NCBI RefSeq assembly: GCF_004358325.1
Contig: NZ_CP037940.1
Location: 682,001 to 746,000 of the forward strand
DNA length: 64,000 bases
Reading direction: 5' to 3'
From: Periweissella cryptocerci
GTDB lineage: Bacteria > Bacillota > Bacilli > Lactobacillales > Lactobacillaceae
The notes beneath the pieces are model-generated. The model was not told the origin of the DNA. It searched no databases and saw only the letters and a program-made list of their open reading frames with translations. A program made the translations under genes and the position numbers. Each line of letters opens with the position of its first letter. Position 1 is the stretch's first letter. Shown here in pieces: positions 49,247-58,017 of the stretch.

Positions 49247-50656
49247 TTAATTTTCATTATTTTGTGCCCGTGAAGCACGTAAACGCTCCATGCGCGCCTC
49301 AGCTGCAGCCTTTTGGGCGGCAATTTCAGCCGGTGTTTTTTGTTGTTCTGCTGTTTTTTCATAAGTTGGCGTGGTTTCCACTTTCCGTGGTGTCCGCCGG
49401 TAATTACCATTATTAGCACGACTTTTACTCTTCGCTGCGCGTTCTTCATTGAACTTGGCAATATCGGCCAACGCAGCTTCCGCAGTCATAATTTTATGTT
49501 GTCCCAAACTATTGGCAATCGAGTTGTAATACGTCCGCGTTAAGTTATCGTTCTTCATTCCGACCAAGACATAATATGTCAAAATGTTAATCACTTCCAT
49601 TGGTAACACATTATGCTCAACTAAATCAGTAATCGTTTTTTCTTCATTAGCGGTCACAAATCCATGGCGGGCTGTCTTGATACTATTTAAAAATTCAACT
49701 GGCGAGAGGTCTTTGGCTTCTTGCACAATTTTTTGCACCGTCGCTGGTAATGCCGTGGTTGTTGGCGTTTCAGTTTTTTCGCTTGGTGTAGCTGGTACTT
49801 GTTCAACTTCGGCTTTGGCGGTAGTTTGCCGTTGTGTTTTATACATATCTGACACCGCCTGCTTAAGCGCTAATTCATTGATTTCATGCGTATCGAAGTT
49901 CATCGTTTGCCGGATAATGTTGGCAAGTGCTAATTCGTTCACACCATACACCATGTTTTCAGAAATAATTAAATTACGATATGGTGCGAGCTGTGCGGCC
50001 GTCAAGCCAGTACTTTGCAGCGTATCTAGTAGCAATTCAAAATCAAAATGACTATCCGTTGTATCACTAAAAATTGCTTGATTCGTTTGTGCGCTAACTT
50101 GGCGGGAAACGTTTTCATCCATTAAATCAGCCGCTTGATTAAATGCTGCCGAACTCAAATGAAAAACATCGAGCATGCTTTGCGAAATATCCTCACCCTT
50201 AAAATCTAATAGTCGGCGTAAGCGAAACTTTGCTTGGAGCGTTTTATATGCTTGGCTACCAACTGCATCAATCAAGAGCACACTCATCAATTCGTCACTG
50301 AAAAACTGATCTGGTAGTAATGGGGCGTGCATTTCGTAAACGTAAAATTCACCCAACGCATCCGAATTATGCCATGTGTGAATTAAGTCGACTGCTTCTA
50401 ACCGTCCTCGCGCTTCGACGATTGCTTGCGGACTCAAACTAACTAGGTTCATTAAATCACTGTGCCGGCGACGGTTAGCTAATCGTGGCTGTTCATCCAA
50501 CAATGTCCAAAAAGTATTGAATAACGCCATTGCATTTGGGCCAATAATTGGCTGATATAAATACGTCAAAACTTGCCGATCAAAGTCACTTAAATAAGCG
50601 GCTTCCGACAAAATAAAGCCACTCATTGGATTCAATTGCCGTGCTTCTCCACTCAT
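49247..50656 (-). CDS. dnaB: Replication initiation and membrane attachment protein DnaB
   Basis: 469-aa helicase co-loader of low-GC Gram-positives (not the helicase). N-terminal winged-helix region (about 1-120), DnaB_2/DnaD-like domain (about 310-390, SPVEFLNSIKTARHGFVTANEE) and a basic coiled-coil tail (TPAEIAAQKAAAEARMERLR). Eleven bases after nrdR. Confidence 0.93.
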   Translation of the reverse strand: MSGEARQLNPMSGFILSEAAYLSDFDRQVLTYLYQPIIGPNAMALFNTFWTLLDEQPRLANRRRHSDLMNLVSLSPQAIVEARGRLEAVDLIHTWHNSDALGEFYVYEMHAPLLPDQFFSDELMSVLLIDAVGSQAYKTLQAKFRLRRLLDFKGEDISQSMLDVFHLSSAAFNQAADLMDENVSRQVSAQTNQAIFSDTTDSHFDFELLLDTLQSTGLTAAQLAPYRNLIISENMVYGVNELALANIIRQTMNFDTHEINELALKQAVSDMYKTQRQTTAKAEVEQVPATPSEKTETPTTTALPATVQKIVQEAKDLSPVEFLNSIKTARHGFVTANEEKTITDLVEHNVLPMEVINILTYYVLVGMKNDNLTRTYYNSIANSLGQHKIMTAEAALADIAKFNEERAAKSKSRANNGNYRRTPRKVETTPTYEKTAEQQKTPAEIAAQKAAAEARMERLRASRAQNNEN

Positions 50657-50667
50657 TTTTCACCTAA

Positions 50668-51138
50668 TCAATCTTTCTTAGTTTTATCATTGCCAACAAT
50701 TTCTTGAAGCTCATTTAAGAACACTTCAACACTGTCAAAGTGCTTGTATACACTTGAAAAACGAATATAGGCAATTTCATCAATATCCTTTAAATATTTC
50801 AACGCATACTCACCAATAATCTGGCTGGTAACTTCACTTTCACCGAGTTTACGTAAATCTTTTTCAACTTGAGCGACAACTTGCATCAGGCGATCACTCT
50901 TGATTGGACGTTTTTCAGCGGCGCGCACTAATCCGCGGAGGAGTTTTTCCCCCTTGAATTCTTCGCGTGAGCCGTCATTTTTGATAACAAATAAAGGCGT
51001 TGTTTCAGTTCGTTCAAACGTTGTAAAGCGGGTACCACACTTTGGGCATTCACGACGACGACGAATTGAACGTCCTTCATCGGCGGGCCGACTATCAACC
51101 ACACGGGTATCGTTATACTGACAATTAGGACATTGCAT
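50668..51138 (-). CDS. nrdR: Ribonucleotide reductase regulator NrdR
   Basis: 156-aa repressor with a zinc ribbon (MQCPNCQYND ... CPKCGTRFTTFE) and an ATP-cone domain (about 46-136, PLFVIKNDGSREEFKGEKLL), which senses ATP/dATP. A likely target in this window is nrdJ, preceded by two NrdR boxes at 53400-53447. First gene of the nrdR-dnaB-dnaI operon. Confidence 0.97.
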   Translation of the reverse strand: MQCPNCQYNDTRVVDSRPADEGRSIRRRRECPKCGTRFTTFERTETTPLFVIKNDGSREEFKGEKLLRGLVRAAEKRPIKSDRLMQVVAQVEKDLRKLGESEVTSQIIGEYALKYLKDIDEIAYIRFSSVYKHFDSVEVFLNELQEIVGNDKTKKD

Positions 51139-51274
51139 TGGGCAATCACCTTTCTACTTTTCCAATTTGGTTTAGTTGTAAACACCAAATAATTAAATTT
51201 AATATTACATCTAGTATAACAGAAAATACTAGTACACACCTCGCTGGATTGTTCGATATTTCATGTAAAATTAA

Positions 51275-51365
51275 CCATTAATTTCAGCTGACGTGGGAGT
51301 GAATAAACTTGACCACTACATGCCAGTAAATTACTTGGCGCACCACGCTAGAAAAAAATTTAGCC
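51275..51365 (-). repeat. Structured repeat, minimal copy H (about 90 bp)
   Basis: On the minus strand the left end GGCTAAATTTTTTTCTAGCG joins almost directly to the subfamily II right end (GTGGTGCGCCAAGTAATTTAC ... CCCACGTCAG). The whole interior is deleted. The right terminus is degraded and no target duplication is seen. Only copy in reverse orientation. Confidence 0.7.
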
Positions 51366-51418
51366 CCTAATATCAAGAATTCCAAACCGTCCCCAAAATT
51401 GCAGTTGTCCACGACAAA

Positions 51419-51459
51419 AAACTCGATTTCAACCTTTGTTAGAAGGCAAAATCGAGTTT
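51419..51459 (-). terminator. Terminator of the gene at 51539
   Basis: Arms AAACTCGATTT / AAATCGAGTTT, leftward followed by TTTTTTG. The remaining 51140-51538 holds the nrdR promoter region and repeat copy H. Confidence 0.88.
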
Positions 51460-51538
51460 GGGAGCAGAAGACTTACTATTCAGTCCTCTTTGAAGTCAGC
51501 TGCCCATGGGTAAAAATTAGGCACAGTATCAGCTTACT

Positions 51539-52609
51539 TTATTTGAGTTTGATTAGTTTTTGAACTTGGCGATAATCATCCAAGTGCGCTTGATTATCTG
51601 ATTCTTGTAAGATATACGTCGGAATAAATTTAGCCAAGTCAAACTTCACCTGATTACTAAATTCACCAACTTTAAGCACTACTTTTTTCTTTTTCTTTTG
51701 GACATGTACCGGTGCATAAGCGAAATTGTTAACATCACGTTTTACCGCCAAAAATGGGTGTTTGTCTTTGTCATCCAAAGCAATCAACCACGTATCGTCT
51801 TTTTTGGTTACAACTAGTTTTTGTTTGCTATTAATTTCTGATTCTAACTTGGCAACGATGTGTTTGTTAGCCTTAGTGTTATCACGATAGCCAATCAGCG
51901 CCGCACTCAATGCTTGCGTGTCGGTCATCGTTTTAATTGTCTGTTTTACTTGCTTATTAATTTGTCGGGTTATTGCTTTTTTGTAGTAGCTTAATGAAGC
52001 AACCGCCTGTCCGTCACTTTCAGACATACCTTCCCGCTTAGCGTTATTCGCACCTTGTAAGTACATTTGCTTATCTAAGACATTAGCACGAATATCAAAA
52101 TCTGGTAGTTTTGTTTGCTTGGCTCCAGGCGCATCTAAACGGGCACCAGTATGCTCGTTGATTTTGATTGCGTAACCTTGGTAAGGCTTCGCTTGTTGTA
52201 AGTCTTTCCCACCATAATTGTAGGCTGCCGCATAACCGGCTTTATGATAACGCAACTCTAATTCATCGTTGTGAATCTGCCACTTACCAACCACTACTTC
52301 GCTCGTGTCAAAGCCATTATCGGCATACTGCCGGAATGTTCCATTTGGCTTGATTGATAGTGAAACCGTCCATGTGTTCATGACGGTTTTGCCATCAACG
52401 CGGTAAGCCTGTTTAGCGTTGCCAACCCACGTTTTACCGATAAAAAATGGATGTGCTCGGTCATGCTTGGCTTGCGCGATGGACGCTGGTGTTTGGGGAT
52501 TACGAATTTCATATGATGGTTCATTATGCTGATTCACATAAACAAAGCCCACCGTCCCCAGTGCGGCAATGCCAATAATTAAACTGATAATTTTCGTGAC
52601 TGGTTTCAT
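51539..52609 (-). CDS. Membrane-anchored extracellular protein of unknown function
   Basis: 356 aa: one N-terminal helix (about 5-23, KIISLIIGIAALGTVGFVYV) and a hydrophilic outer domain with a lipocalin-like stretch (KTWVGNAKQAYRVDGKTVMN, GTFRQYADNGFDTSEVVVGKW). The latter reads like a signal-response wall protein but I cannot name the family. The frame starts at a GTG (52618) overlapping the ribosome site; ATG at 52609 has AGGAG eight bases before it. Confidence 0.7.
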   Translation of the reverse strand: MKPVTKIISLIIGIAALGTVGFVYVNQHNEPSYEIRNPQTPASIAQAKHDRAHPFFIGKTWVGNAKQAYRVDGKTVMNTWTVSLSIKPNGTFRQYADNGFDTSEVVVGKWQIHNDELELRYHKAGYAAAYNYGGKDLQQAKPYQGYAIKINEHTGARLDAPGAKQTKLPDFDIRANVLDKQMYLQGANNAKREGMSESDGQAVASLSYYKKAITRQINKQVKQTIKTMTDTQALSAALIGYRDNTKANKHIVAKLESEINSKQKLVVTKKDDTWLIALDDKDKHPFLAVKRDVNNFAYAPVHVQKKKKKVVLKVGEFSNQVKFDLAKFIPTYILQESDNQAHLDDYRQVQKLIKLK

Positions 52610-52771
52610 ATTATTCACTCCTAAATATTCAACTAATAGTATAGCACGAATTGCGGGTGAAACTGGTTTGCGAAATGATTCTCTTATTTCACAAAAGTCA
52701 AAAAAGTGTACAATTAAAAGTTAGCTTATATTAAATAACTAACTACACATTTGAACGTATAGGAGAATATC

Positions 52772-53248
52772 ATGTTAAAACAATCTGTTTATTTAGCGTC
52801 ACCTTTTTTCTCAGACGAACAAATCGCTCGCGTCAAAAAAGTCAAAGCATTATTAGAAGCCAACCCAACAATTGATAGTGACAACATCTACCAACCAATG
52901 CAACACCAAAACGAGCAATTTGAATTTGGCTCAACGGAATGGAAGCGCGCAACTTTCCAAGCCGACTTGCGCCAAGTTGATAATTCTGATGTGGTTGTTT
53001 TGATCATGGATTACAAAGTCGAAGAAGGTAGCTACGAACCAGACTCAGGTACAATTATGGAACTTGGCTATGCCTTCGCCCATAATACTCCTATCATCAT
53101 CGCCCAATTTGATGAAAATGATGCCCCACTTAACTTGATGGTTGCCGAAGCATATACCGCCTACTTCTGGAAAGAAGACGTTGCCGAGCTTGCAACCTAT
53201 GATTTTAACACGTTGGAATATGTTCCGACAAAGCGTACTGTATTTTAG
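52772..53248 (+). CDS. ntd: Nucleoside deoxyribosyltransferase
   Basis: 158-aa enzyme exchanging bases between deoxynucleosides, a salvage step common in lactobacilli. Starts VYLASPFFSDEQIARVKKV, has the nucleophile Glu in DSGTIMELGYAFAHN (about 98) and the NLM-type motif near 126, which supplies the substrate-binding end. AGGAG ribosome site; own terminator. Its neighbour nrdJ makes deoxynucleotides de novo. Confidence 0.95.
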   Translation: MLKQSVYLASPFFSDEQIARVKKVKALLEANPTIDSDNIYQPMQHQNEQFEFGSTEWKRATFQADLRQVDNSDVVVLIMDYKVEEGSYEPDSGTIMELGYAFAHNTPIIIAQFDENDAPLNLMVAEAYTAYFWKEDVAELATYDFNTLEYVPTKRTVF

Positions 53249-53256
53249 AAATTAGC

Positions 53257-53300
53257 AAAAATTCCGCTCACACCTTTTTACAGAGGTTGGCGGAATTTTT
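53257..53300 (+). terminator. Deoxyribosyltransferase gene terminator
   Basis: Arms AAAAATTCCGC / GCGGAATTTTT with a 22-base loop and continuing T-tract. Confidence 0.9.
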
Positions 53301-53327
53301 TTGTTTAAATAAAAAAAGTTTTTGCAC

Positions 53328-53341
53328 TGAAAACGCTTGTG
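53328..53341 (+). promoter_or_regulatory. Possible cre (CcpA) site
   Basis: TGAAAACGCTTGTG matches 12 of 14 positions of the catabolite-responsive consensus. It lies 135 bases before nrdJ, upstream of the NrdR boxes. Chance occurrence is possible. Confidence 0.3.
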
Positions 53342-53399
53342 GCGACTACCATTTTGTTAGATTTACGACAGGAACTTACTTTTTGTCAATTTAAATCCA

Positions 53400-53447
53400 A
53401 CACTACATGTTGTAATCTAATCACATCGCAACCACTACATATTGTGA
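53400..53447 (+). promoter_or_regulatory. Two NrdR boxes upstream of nrdJ
   Basis: Box 1 ACACTACATGTTGTAA (53400-53415) and box 2 CCACTACATATTGTGA (53432-53447) resemble ACACWATATMTWGTGT; box 2 matches 13 of 16. They are 32 bases apart, about three helical turns, the normal NrdR pair spacing. Confidence 0.8.
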
Positions 53448-53475
53448 TTGCGGTGTAAATTAGGAGGGATACATC

Positions 53476-55674
53476 ATGAAAATTCGTTTATCAGACACTT
53501 TTATTGAAAACTGCATCGCCACTTTAACGCCGCATTGGGGCTCGTTAGGCTGGGTTACGTACAAGCGGACTTATGCGCGGTGGCTGCCAGAACTGCAGCG
53601 GACTGAAGAATGGCACGAAACCGTCCGGCGCGTGGTTGAGGGCAATATCAATCTCGACCCACGATTAACAGCTACCACACCCGACGTAACGCTCCAATCA
53701 GAACTCCAAGCCGAAGCTGAACAAGTGTTTAAGGTTATTTATAGTTTAGCAGCCACGCCATCGGGACGGAATTTGTGGATTTCTGGGACGGATTATCAAC
53801 AGCGGAACGGAGATGCCTTAAATAATTGCTGGTTCATCGGGATCCGGCCACAACCTTATGGAGCTAGCCATATCGTTCCTCCATACGTAGAACCAGCAGA
53901 AAAAATGGTTTCAATGCCCTTCGCCTTTTTATTCGATCAATTGATGAAAGGCGGCGGGGTTGGTTTTTCAGTCGTACCAGAGAATCTCAAGCAACTGCCA
54001 ATCGTCAATAATGCTGTGACTAGCGACGTCATCATTGCGCCAACTGCCACGTCATTTACTGATTCACTTAACGTGGGTGCCAAATCGCGCGAAACGTTCC
54101 CCACAATTGATCCCGCAACCACCGAATTAATTCAAATTCCTGATACCCGCGAAGGTTGGGTTGAAGCGGTCGCGTACCTCATCGACGCTCATTTTTTACC
54201 AGCGACGCGTATTAAGCATCACCTAGTTTTTGATATCTCAGCTATTCGGCCAAAAGATTCCCGGATTAATGGGTTTGGTGGGACAGCTTCCGGACCAATG
54301 CCCCTCGTTGAATTATTGATTGCCATCAATGATTTGCTAAACCAGCACATTGGTGAACGACTTTCTGCGGTGGACTGCACTGATATCGCTAATTTGATTG
54401 GTAAAACTGTTGTTGCTGGGAATGTCCGCCGTTCCGCAGAAATCGCCTTAGGTGCACCAAACGATACGGCCTTTGTGACGATGAAGCAAGATAAAGCCCA
54501 ACTTTATCACCACCGTTGGGCTTCCAACAATAGTGTCATCATTGATCAAGCAACGACTGATTTTGAGCCATTAGCGGCGGCCATTGCTCAAAACGGTGAA
54601 CCGGGAATTATCAACTTGGACATGATAAAAAACTATGGTCGGTTAAGCGATGGTTACCAAGCGGGGATTGACGCTCTGGCTGAAGGAACTAATCCATGTG
54701 GTGAAATTTCCCTTGCTAATGGTGAACCATGTAACTTATTTGAAATTTTTCCTGCCATCGCAATCGAACAAGGTTTTGCTCTCAATGATATTTGTGAACT
54801 CGCCGTCCGCTTTGCTAAACGGATCACGTTCAGTCCCTACGATTGGGAAGTGTCCCGTAACATCATCGCGCAAAATCGCCGTATCGGGATTTCACTTTCG
54901 GGTATTCAAGACTGGGCCTTGAGTAATTTTAGTGAACCAATCGTTACTGGTTTCACGCAGGTAGAAAATGGGACGCAGGAACCCATATATAACCAAGCAA
55001 TGGCACAGGCGTTAACCGCAGCTTACCAAGCAGTTGTTGCGGCTGATATTGCGTACTCACAAGAATTGAATTGTGCGCCTTCTGTCAAACGAACTACCGT
55101 CAAGCCATCGGGCACGGTTTCTAAACTAGTTGGTGCTTCAGAAGGCATGCATTTTCCTTACAGCGCCTACTTAATCCAGCGGATTCGTTTTCAAGATTCT
55201 GATCCATTATTGCCAGCGCTAGCAGCTAGTGGCTACCGGATGGAACCGGATGTCTACTCGGCTAATACGATGTGTGTGGAATTTCCAATTAAAGCACCGA
55301 TGGCTGATCATGCCCAATTCTTAGCGGCTAACGATGTGCCCCTCGCCGTTCAAATGGCCAATCAAGCTTTCTTGCAAACGTACTGGTCAGATAACTCCGT
55401 GAGTTGCACATTGACCTTTAATCATGCTGAGCAAGCTGAAATTGCCCCTTTGTTGCATCAATATCAAGACCGCATCAAATCAACTTCGATGCTCCCTTAT
55501 AGCGACAACGGGTATGAACAAGCGCCAAAAGAACCTATCAGCGCGACGGTCTACCATAATCGGCTAAATGAAATCACCGGTAATGTTCAGCAGCTAGCTA
55601 ATTACACCGAACTCGGTGCCCTTGAATTAGTCGACGCTAGTGATTGTGAATCTGGTGCCTGCCCAATTCGGTAA
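53476..55674 (+). CDS. nrdJ: Adenosylcobalamin-dependent ribonucleoside-triphosphate reductase
   Basis: Class II monomeric enzyme of 732 aa making dNTPs with coenzyme B12, close in length and motifs to the Lactobacillus leichmannii enzyme. NNCWFIGIRPQ (active-site Cys, about 118), the radical Cys and Glu in NPCGEISLANGEPCNLFE (about 408), PSGTVSKLVGASEGMH, and the C-terminal redox pair CESGACPIR. AGGAGGG ribosome site. Two NrdR boxes stand upstream; no B12 riboswitch was found in the 227-base gap. Followed by the B12-capture and uptake genes, apparently one operon. Confidence 0.97.
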   Translation: MKIRLSDTFIENCIATLTPHWGSLGWVTYKRTYARWLPELQRTEEWHETVRRVVEGNINLDPRLTATTPDVTLQSELQAEAEQVFKVIYSLAATPSGRNLWISGTDYQQRNGDALNNCWFIGIRPQPYGASHIVPPYVEPAEKMVSMPFAFLFDQLMKGGGVGFSVVPENLKQLPIVNNAVTSDVIIAPTATSFTDSLNVGAKSRETFPTIDPATTELIQIPDTREGWVEAVAYLIDAHFLPATRIKHHLVFDISAIRPKDSRINGFGGTASGPMPLVELLIAINDLLNQHIGERLSAVDCTDIANLIGKTVVAGNVRRSAEIALGAPNDTAFVTMKQDKAQLYHHRWASNNSVIIDQATTDFEPLAAAIAQNGEPGIINLDMIKNYGRLSDGYQAGIDALAEGTNPCGEISLANGEPCNLFEIFPAIAIEQGFALNDICELAVRFAKRITFSPYDWEVSRNIIAQNRRIGISLSGIQDWALSNFSEPIVTGFTQVENGTQEPIYNQAMAQALTAAYQAVVAADIAYSQELNCAPSVKRTTVKPSGTVSKLVGASEGMHFPYSAYLIQRIRFQDSDPLLPALAASGYRMEPDVYSANTMCVEFPIKAPMADHAQFLAANDVPLAVQMANQAFLQTYWSDNSVSCTLTFNHAEQAEIAPLLHQYQDRIKSTSMLPYSDNGYEQAPKEPISATVYHNRLNEITGNVQQLANYTELGALELVDASDCESGACPIR

Positions 55675-55710
55675 ATGTCAAATACGACACATCTTAAAGG
55701 AGTAGCAAAT

Positions 55711-56109
55711 ATGCACAAAAAATGGTTATTCAGTATTCTGGCGGTTTTACTTTTGCTTGGCATTGGTGGTTATTTTTACCATCAATCAGCCACGCCATCG
55801 CTAGCAAATCACACAGCTAAGCAACATGTCACCATCAGTTATCAAACTAAACAAGTCAACCGCAGTAAAAATATCACTTTTACGGGCTCTAAAACGTTAC
55901 TAACTTTACTAAAAAGGGAACCATTTAACGCCCAATTCACCAAAGACGGTTTTATTACTGCTGTTGCTGGCATTAAACAAAATCCGAAACGGGGCCAATT
56001 TTGGGTTTACACCGTTAACAACAAACAAACTTCCGTGAGCGCCCAAAAGCTGGAACTCCACTCACGTGATAAAGTAAAATTAGAGCTCATCAGTTACAAG
56101 GCCAAATAA
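55711..56109 (+). CDS. Membrane-anchored DUF4430 (transcobalamin-like) protein
   Basis: 132 aa with one N-terminal helix (WLFSILAVLLLLGIGGYFYH), no lipobox, and an outer DUF4430 domain (about 45-130; KTLLTLLKREPFN ... GQFWVYTVNNKQTSVSA), a domain related to the C-terminal part of transcobalamin. The frame begins right after the nrdJ stop (55675), but ATG at 55711 has AAAGGAG and starts the signal-like helix. Position between nrdJ and an ECF S component suggests surface capture of cobalamin for uptake. Confidence 0.78.
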   Translation: MHKKWLFSILAVLLLLGIGGYFYHQSATPSLANHTAKQHVTISYQTKQVNRSKNITFTGSKTLLTLLKREPFNAQFTKDGFITAVAGIKQNPKRGQFWVYTVNNKQTSVSAQKLELHSRDKVKLELISYKAK

Positions 56110-56636
56110 TGAACATGCCAATCAAAAAAATGGCGCTGATTGCTATGTTAGTAGCGGTAGCAACAGTTGGCCGGTTAGTCATTCACCCCGCCCCTAACGT
56201 GCAGCCATTTACGTGCTTGATTCTTTTTTGTACTTGGTATCTCGGCTTGGAATACGGCATTTGGGTTGGCATCTTAGGAATTCTGACCTCCAATCTCTTG
56301 CTTGGGCTGTCACCAACAACCTTCTTTCAGATTATTAGTTATCTTGTAATTATCTACCTCGCTTGGTTAGTTACCTTTTTACCAAATTGGCACCTGACCT
56401 TACCTTGGTTGATACCAGCGGTTGTGGTTGCGGGCTTCTTATACGGCTTTGTCATCACGGCCCTTCAAGCCCCAATTCTATTCGTCCACTTAACATGGCA
56501 AGCTTGGCTGACTTACTATCTTGCGGGGTTACCATTTGATTTAAACCACGCGATTGGTAATGGTATTTTTTGTGGCATTTTGTATCAGCCATTTACCTTG
56601 TTATTGTCACGGCTGAAACGCCAGCAACTAATCTGA
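56109..56636 (+). CDS. ECF transporter S component, probably for cobalamin
   Basis: 175-aa, six-helix substrate-binding subunit of an ECF transporter (KKMALIAMLVAVATVGRLVI, then PNVQPFTCLILFCTWYLGLE). The start overlaps the previous stop (TAATG). ECF-CbrT of Lactobacillus delbrueckii is a known vitamin B12 transporter, and this gene follows nrdJ and a DUF4430 gene, so B12 is the likely substrate. The shared EcfA/A'/T module must be encoded elsewhere. Confidence 0.83.
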   Translation: MNMPIKKMALIAMLVAVATVGRLVIHPAPNVQPFTCLILFCTWYLGLEYGIWVGILGILTSNLLLGLSPTTFFQIISYLVIIYLAWLVTFLPNWHLTLPWLIPAVVVAGFLYGFVITALQAPILFVHLTWQAWLTYYLAGLPFDLNHAIGNGIFCGILYQPFTLLLSRLKRQQLI

Positions 56637-56659
56637 TAAATTTGTTTAATGAACGAAGT

Positions 56660-56704
56660 AATAGCCCCGATTCCACTTATTTTAAGGTGGGAGCGGGGTT
56701 ATTG
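56660..56704 (+). terminator. Terminator of the nrdJ operon
   Basis: Hairpin AATAGCCCCG ... CGGGGTTATT with internal pairing (TTCCACTT/GGTGGGAG region), 24 bases after the S-component stop. The stretch 56705-56996 shows no convincing gene. Confidence 0.75.
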
Positions 56705-56996
56705 GTTTTGCTATATAACATGTTTTTTAACTGCGTTAATCAGCTTAGATTCAACCGTTAATGTTGTATCACAATTTACGGTAAGACCAGCAAAAATCCA
56801 AGAGTATGAAACCACAAATACCAATCCGAGAACGAAACAGATAATTTACGAAATTTTGCATTTTGCTCCCGAAATAAATAACCCTACTTCTTACGAAACC
56901 CTAACGATTAAAGGTAGCCTTTGCTATCCAAACTACATCGTAATAGCATGAATTTGTGAACAAGTATATATTTCAATCGCATTTGGGGGATAATTT

Positions 56997-57437
56997 ATGG
57001 AATCAATATTTGAAAGAAACAAAAAGTATATTTGGGCTGTGATTGTAGCCCTAGTCGTTATCGGCGGAACACGGATTGGCATTGATTTATATAATGTTAA
57101 TCCACCAGACCGGGATATTACCGGTCAGATGAGACGAGTCATGGGGAATGCGGCAGCGGTTGATAAAATTGCTTTTGATAAAGAAACAAAAGATTTTCTC
57201 ATGAATAATAAACCAACAAAAATTGAGCCAACCGATGCTCAAGGATTGGTTGTTGCACAAAAAGGTTCAATTATTTACGTCTACGGGCTGGTAATTAATG
57301 GGCATGCTTTTACGGCATTCATTAAATCTGATTCGCGCGGGTCACTCAGAAAGAAGATTTTTCCTAAAAGATCAGTAGTCCAAATGAGCACCGATAAAAA
57401 TGCTTCAAAAATTGATGAGTGGCTCAACAAGAAATAA
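56997..57437 (+). CDS. Membrane-anchored hypothetical protein, 146 aa
   Basis: One N-terminal helix (about 10-28, KYIWAVIVALVVIGGTRIGI) and a small outer domain (DKETKDFLMNNKPTKIEPT ... GSIIYVYGLVINGHAFTAFI). Not recognised. Start has GGGG upstream; the gene stands alone between the nrdJ terminator and a convergent small gene. Confidence 0.65.
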   Translation: MESIFERNKKYIWAVIVALVVIGGTRIGIDLYNVNPPDRDITGQMRRVMGNAAAVDKIAFDKETKDFLMNNKPTKIEPTDAQGLVVAQKGSIIYVYGLVINGHAFTAFIKSDSRGSLRKKIFPKRSVVQMSTDKNASKIDEWLNKK

Positions 57438-57477
57438 TCTTAGCTAGTAAATATTTTGTGCGGTTAGTTACAAAAAA

Positions 57478-57506
57478 GAACACCTACTAAATCATTGTAG
57501 ATGTTC
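57478..57506 (-). terminator. Terminator overlapping the end of the 57492 gene
   Basis: Leftward GAACATCTAC / GTAGGTGTTC then TTTTTTG. The first arm is the last coding codons of the gene at 57492-57815. Confidence 0.75.
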
Positions 57507-57815
57507 ATACGGACAAACAATTTGTCGGCGCTTAGCCTTGGTTGGGTAAGCACCTTTTGTGTTCTTGAGCAATAAAAAAACTTGTTCAGCCATTATCTTC
57601 TTGTAATAAAATTCAACAATATATTGGTTCATATTGTAAGTTCGCCGCCCCGTCCAGTACTCCTTCAAGAAGTACTTGTGTTGCTCGTCTTTATATTCAC
57701 GCACCACGTTAATTACCTCAATCAAAAGCTTGATGACTGCGGGATTAGAATCATTGAAAATAGTGCGTTCTTTGCGGCCAATGCGTAGCTTAACGGCGAC
57801 AATATCTTGTAACAT
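57492..57815 (-). CDS. Hypothetical protein, 107 aa
   Basis: Basic soluble protein (LQDIVAVKLRIGRKERTIFN ... KAKRRQIVCPYEHLQ) with probable helical middle. Not recognised. A GTG at 57827 overlaps AGGAGG, so the ATG at 57815, ten bases downstream, is preferred. The last codons form one arm of its terminator. The gap 57828-58017 upstream holds its promoter and nothing else seen. Confidence 0.6.
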   Translation of the reverse strand: MLQDIVAVKLRIGRKERTIFNDSNPAVIKLLIEVINVVREYKDEQHKYFLKEYWTGRRTYNMNQYIVEFYYKKIMAEQVFLLLKNTKGAYPTKAKRRQIVCPYEHLQ

Positions 57816-58017
57816 ACAAAATGACACCTCCTAAGTTATGTATGAATACAGTTTACTAGGAGATACCAATGTTTATAATCCGTATGGTGTTTCTGCGCTT
57901 ACACCGTACAAATCCTGTTCATACTTCAATAAATTTCGATGTTGGTTTTTGTGAATATCAAATTTTTCGCAATTTTGCATTCTAACCATGCGTTACACCT
58001 TTTCCAAAGGATAAATT

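Noticed and set aside
53300..53475. Cobalamin riboswitch before nrdJ
   Set aside because: The space after the preceding terminator is about 175 bases and is occupied by the NrdR boxes; I see no B12-box-like core.
56649..56951. 100-codon open frame after the S-component gene
   Set aside because: It runs through the operon terminator hairpin, has no ribosome site and resembles nothing.
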